Shown here: piece by piece, positions 59,760-64,000 of the stretch | Numbering within the stretch: position 1 is the first letter of the stretch | How the letters are laid out: each line of letters begins with the position of its first letter | Source of the DNA: Rhabdornis inornatus | Taxonomy: Eukaryota > Chordata > Aves > Passeriformes > Rhabdornithidae | DNA length: 64,000 nucleotides | NCBI GenBank assembly: GCA_013397075.1 | Contig: VWZS01005960.1 | Coordinates: forward strand, 556,308 to 620,307 | Reading direction: 5' to 3' | Position numbers and translations under genes: made by a program | The notes under the pieces: model-generated | Databases searched by the model: none | Seen by the model: the letters and a program-made list of their open reading frames with translations, nothing else | Told to the model about the DNA's origin: nothing

Positions 59760-62678
59760 ACTGCGAGAACCAAGACCCCACAGAAGCAGAGACACACACA
59801 GCCTGCTGCAGGATCACATGGGGGAATTGTCTGCCCAGCCCACCACCTCAGTACAGAAAACAGACAGGATTCCAGCCCCTTGCAAATATGGGAAAGAGGT
59901 TGCCTGCACCTCCCCCAGTCTGTTCCTGACCCCTGACACTGCAAACCTATGGCCTTATACAGAACAGGAACAGGATTCCAGCTCTAACTTTGCCAATGTG
60001 TTAACTCTGCCTTTTCCTGCCTCAGGAGACACCAAGTGTCAGCCTAGATGGAGCCTTTTGGAAGAACAAACTGCCTGTCTCAGCTAAATGGGAGCCTTGA
60101 CACCAACACAGATTTCTGTCCCCTCTTAATAGAAGCTGGGTTTTCTTTCCTTGCTACAGAGGAAGAAAAAAGGCCTTTAATTTTTATCTTCTGGCCTGAA
60201 ATTGTTGGAGTGTACCTCGCGCTCCAATGACAAAGTAGGTGGAATTGAAGATGGATTGGAAGACTGACGTATTCCCTCTCCCCCATCCCCAGCCTGTGTG
60301 GAGGCAAGCCAAGAGGAGCAGGGTGTTCCAGCTGAAGGGGTGGTGCAGAGTCCTTCCCTCCTGCAGAGGGAACAGCAGGGAATATTCTGCTCTCACTCCA
60401 CGCAAAACACCACAGCTCCTCACCACATCCCACCCAGCGGGTGAGGGCAGAAGACACCAAAAATCTTTCAGAGTTGCCACTTTGCCACACATCATAGCCA
60501 AGAGGATTAGTTCAGTAAGGGCAGATACTAAGCTCTGATCATCTGGTTCCAACAGTACAGATCACTGCAATATGAGCCATAGGGGAAAAACAAAACAAAT
60601 GAAAAAAAACTTGAAAACCAGCTGACAACAAATCAAGTCAAAATGTTTTTCTCAGAATGGGCAATGATAGGGAAAAAAATTATCACTTTTCTAATTTTCA
60701 CCAGTTCAGAAGCTGATTAGAAATGTTTTGCTCCAAACTATTAACAGAAAACACAGGCAAAAGATTTTCTGAAAGATGTAAGCACAAAGGAGCCATTTGA
60801 TCTCTTGGTGCCATCCCCTTGTGTTCCACAGACTCCAATTTCATCCATTCGCTTCTTCATTAAACACAATGAGAGATATTGAGCTAAAGGTTCTACTTTC
60901 TGAAAGCCATCCAGTTTGAAAATATCAGGAGGTGGTGATGCTTCCCTTGATCATGTCCTCTAGGGAATAAGCACTGGATTCCCAACAGGCCCTCATTTGC
61001 TGTTCTCTTACACACCAGTGACAGACTCTAGATCACTTGGAGGGCACAGACATGTACCCATGCCATCCAGCACATTATACCAAAACTATTAGCACATTTC
61101 AGAGACAACCATCACTGCAGCCATTTATTATTTATCCAGCTCTGGAAGGTTATCAGCTCCCAGCTGAGATCATCAGAGACATTCTTCCTCCATCCTATCT
61201 GATTGAAGAGCAATGGAAATCCTGTCTGGGCTTTCTGACTGTGGGAGTCTTGCCAGTTTGACCTCCCTTGGTGCTTCCAACAACCCTGTTTATGTAACCA
61301 CAGAGCCATCCCCTGCCCTGGGGCAGTTGGCCAGAAGGCTGATGGGTAGTCTGGAATTACAGTAAATTTAGATATGAGGCATGGCTTCTGTTAGGAATTG
61401 GGAGTGCCTTCTTATGGCTGACATAAGCAGGCCTGCATGCAAGGTTTACAAAGCACAATACTGCAGGTCATCAGGGAAATCAAAGGCTGGGACTTTCAGG
61501 AGAGACTAGGAACAAAGATCCAGCTAAGTCAATGAGAAAGAATTTGCTGTTTCTCCTTGGTGGGTCCCAACCCAAACAGACAAAGTCAACATTTAGCTGG
61601 AAGCTTCCAATTCCAACCAGGGATCAGTGGAATTGGCATTTAGATGATGATTTGAGCTTGCTATGATACTTAAGGCAGGCTCAGTAAGGAAAAAACCTCT
61701 TAGTGAGAAAAATTCTTGAGCAGATTCCCTGTGATTCACTGTGTTCCTTGCTCCATCTGTTTCCCTTAATATCCAATGTAGCTACACATTAACCTCACAT
61801 TTTAAGAATGAATGATGAAGGCTGTAGCCAGCATTATAGTCTGCAGTGAAAAGGCTCCATAAGGCTAAGCTAAAAGAAGTTAACACTTCTAAGTGGTGTC
61901 TTTCAGTGCAAACCTGTCAAACTCTCCCAGCAGTACAATCCTGGAACACTAACCTGCTTTAATATGCAAGAAGCTGTGGCAACTGCTTCTGATGGGTTGC
62001 TATTTTATTTTAGATTTTTCTTTATTTTCCCCAACCTTTATTTCCTATTTGGGAGCTGAATCTCAAGCCAGGGTCTCTCAGCCTCTGGGAGGTGCTGTGA
62101 AAGCAGTGGTCATCCTTTCCTGGTTTGAGTTGGCCAGTGCAAGCCAGGCTTGACACAAAGTGTAGGGAAGGAGTTGCTGAGGTGCTTTGCAGCACAGCAC
62201 AGCGCTCAAGAGAGGTTTTAACAAGACAGATATTTGCAAGAGGCATTTTTAATGTCCCCCTCTGCTACATGAGATGGAAATGCTTCCAGCACAGCCTGCT
62301 CACCCTGTCTCCTCCAGCCTGCTTCTTTACCTCACACAAGTCCAGAAACCCCCTGAAATTCCAGCTAGGATAGGAGAGAATTCTGTGACACACAGGAATT
62401 TTGCCAAACAAAAAAAAAACCACAACAAAACTAAACCAAAAAACCCACCGCATTTTTAGGTTACATCAGGAATAGGGCTCAGTCTTAATTTTCACAGGAA
62501 ATATCCTGTTCATGATACTGTGTGTTTCTCACCAACCCAGAGCAATGAAGCACAATGAAAAATCATGTAGAGAAATCATATTGGGATCTTCATGGATTGG
62601 CAGTGAAAGGTAACAGATGGCCTACAACAAGGATGGACAGGGACTTTTTACACAGGGCTGGAGTGACAGAATGGAAGG
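59760..62678. other. Gene-free stretch
   Basis: Unique sequence with an A-rich tract at 62,405-62,450 just before the LTR. No exons recognised. Confidence 0.5.
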
Positions 62679-63500
62679 TGTGGTAGTTTGACCTGGGAAG
62701 GAAAAACTCAAAGAGAAGCTTTCTCTGTGAGTACTCCCCTGGGAGTTGATAGTGATCAATTGGAGGCTGGTTTGGTTATTGACAGTGTGAAGAACCAATT
62801 GGTGAAAGTTAGTTCGCCCCGTGAACACACATTTTGAAGGAGGTAATCCGGAACTGAGGCCTCTTGGCTTTTCCGGCAGCAGTGCCAGTAACAGGGCCCT
62901 GGCCTGGCTCCACTGCAGGCCTGTGGGCNNNNNNNNNNNNNNNNNNNNNNNNNNNNNNNNNNNNNNNNNNNNNNNNNNNNNNNNNNNNNNNNNNNNNNNN
63001 NNNNNNNNNNNNNNNNNNNNNNNNNNNNNNNNNNNNNNNNNNNAAAAGAGATGAAGAGAACCTTTGCTTTGGAACATTTCATTCTTAAAAGTAATACCCC
63101 ATGTATTTTGACCATTGACCCACAAGTACAGCTTTGAGAAGGCTGTGGAGTTGGGAGGAGTGCCACGACTGCAGATACCGGGCAGATGCAGAATCGTGAA
63201 AATGAAACCACGAGAAGACTGTTTTCTACTTTCTTGTGGAAAAAATCCCTATAGCCTAACAAGAGGAAGCTTCTCACTCCAAAGTGAGCAGAAGAAGGGA
63301 CTGTTTGAGTTGGGAATTAATTGAAGCAGTTTCTTGTATGTTTGTTTCGTTGTTATGAAGGTTGAGAAAGGGAAGGAAAGAGTGGTCTGACAATCTTATT
63401 CTGAGGGTTTTTTTCCCTTTGTGTAGTTAATAAATTTCTTTTTATATCCTCTTAAGTTTTAGGCCTGCCTTGCTTCTACTCCTGGTTCTCTCTCACAACA
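62679..63500 (+). mobile_element. ERV-type LTR interrupted by an assembly gap
   Basis: It begins TGTGGTAGTTTGACC, ends TCTCTCACAACA, and has AATAAA at 63429-63434 about 70 bp before the end, as expected of a plus-strand LTR. Its centre is replaced by 115 Ns. The flanks GAAGG and GAATA share only three of five bases, so a target-site duplication is not established. No retroviral coding sequence is seen next to it. Confidence 0.5.
62929..63043. other. Assembly gap of 115 N
   Basis: A run of N inside the LTR at 62.7-63.5 kb. The bases to the left are becoming GC-rich, which suggests the sequence was hard to read or assemble. Confidence 0.99.
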
Positions 63501-63540
63501 GAATATGAGTATATTTTAATTAGCAAATCAAAACCATGAC

Positions 63541-63779
63541 AAAAGGGAATGGCTTCCCACTGACAGAGAGCAGGTTTAGTTTGGTATATGAGGAAGAAAT
63601 TGTTCCCTGTGCAGGTGCTGAGGCCCTGGCACAGGATTTCCAGAGAAGCTGTGGCTGCCCCATAGCTGGAAGTGTCCAAGGCCAGGTTGGATGGGGCTCT
63701 GAGCAACCTGGGATAGTGGAAGGTGTCCCTGCCCATGGCAGGGGGCTGGAATGAGATGATCTTAAAGGTCCATTCTATG
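63541..63779 (+). mobile_element. CR1 LINE 3' fragment
   Basis: GAGGAAGAAATTGTTCCCTG, AGCTGTGGCTGCCCCATAGC, TGAGCAACCTGGGATAGTGG and TTAAAGGTCCATTCTATGG. It lies about 40 bp beyond the LTR end. Confidence 0.9.
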
Positions 63780-64000
63780 GCCAAATTGTGCTTTCCCTTT
63801 TCTTTCTCCAAGTTATATTTGGAATAAGCTGAATTTTACAATGCAAAGTTCCAGTTTTGTATTATTAAGCAAAACATTATCATGCCATTGGATCTGCCAC
63901 ACAGACTCCCTCCAAGCAAGTTCTTATTCTTATTGGTATCTGTGGTGTCATTAATCACAGTGAGGTTCATCTCTCTGAACTTCAGGCATTTGATGTGCCT

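Noticed and set aside
62679..63500. Full endogenous provirus next to the LTR
   Set aside because: No gag, pol or env-like coding sequence is visible on either side within the window.

Overview
The window is vertebrate, almost certainly bird, chromosomal DNA. The reasons are two spliced or intronless vertebrate genes, more than twenty short 5'-truncated fragments with the characteristic 3' ends of avian CR1 LINEs on both strands, several LTR-like sequences and very short introns. A passerine is plausible from the repeat flavour, but nothing here proves it.

Layout. 1-16.3 kb is gene-free: CR1 pieces, a GGAA-rich minisatellite at 4.2-4.46 kb and a candidate solo LTR at 4.96-5.45 kb. At 16,306-17,862 (minus) is an intact intronless Kv1-family potassium channel, best matched to KCNA5/Kv1.5. 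It has a GC-rich 5' end, a (GGGCA)n repeat in the presumed 5' UTR and a full CRE beside a TATA-like box. At 24,983-33,171 (minus) is a seven-coding-exon very-long-chain fatty-acid elongase that I assemble to 265 aa. It resembles ELOVL8, best known from fish, much more than the mammalian ELOVL1-7 types. Its likely promoter is a GC-rich island at about 34.3-34.65 kb. From 35 kb to 64 kb I find no convincing protein gene: many CR1 fragments, an orphan GC-rich patch at 56.1-56.35 kb, and an LTR with an internal assembly gap at 62.7-63.5 kb.

The two genes lie in the same orientation, about 7 kb apart. No functional link between a plasma-membrane potassium channel and an ER elongase is implied; the interest is in the synteny and in the presence of ELOVL8 in a bird. 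The best leads are the ELOVL8 gene itself, the KCNA5 promoter and 5' UTR architecture, the shortened KCNA5 N-terminus, the minisatellite that is an array of TTCN3GAA sites, and a sense-oriented LTR carrying an AATAAA signal inside an ELOVL8 intron. All calls are by eye; no alignment or repeat library was run.
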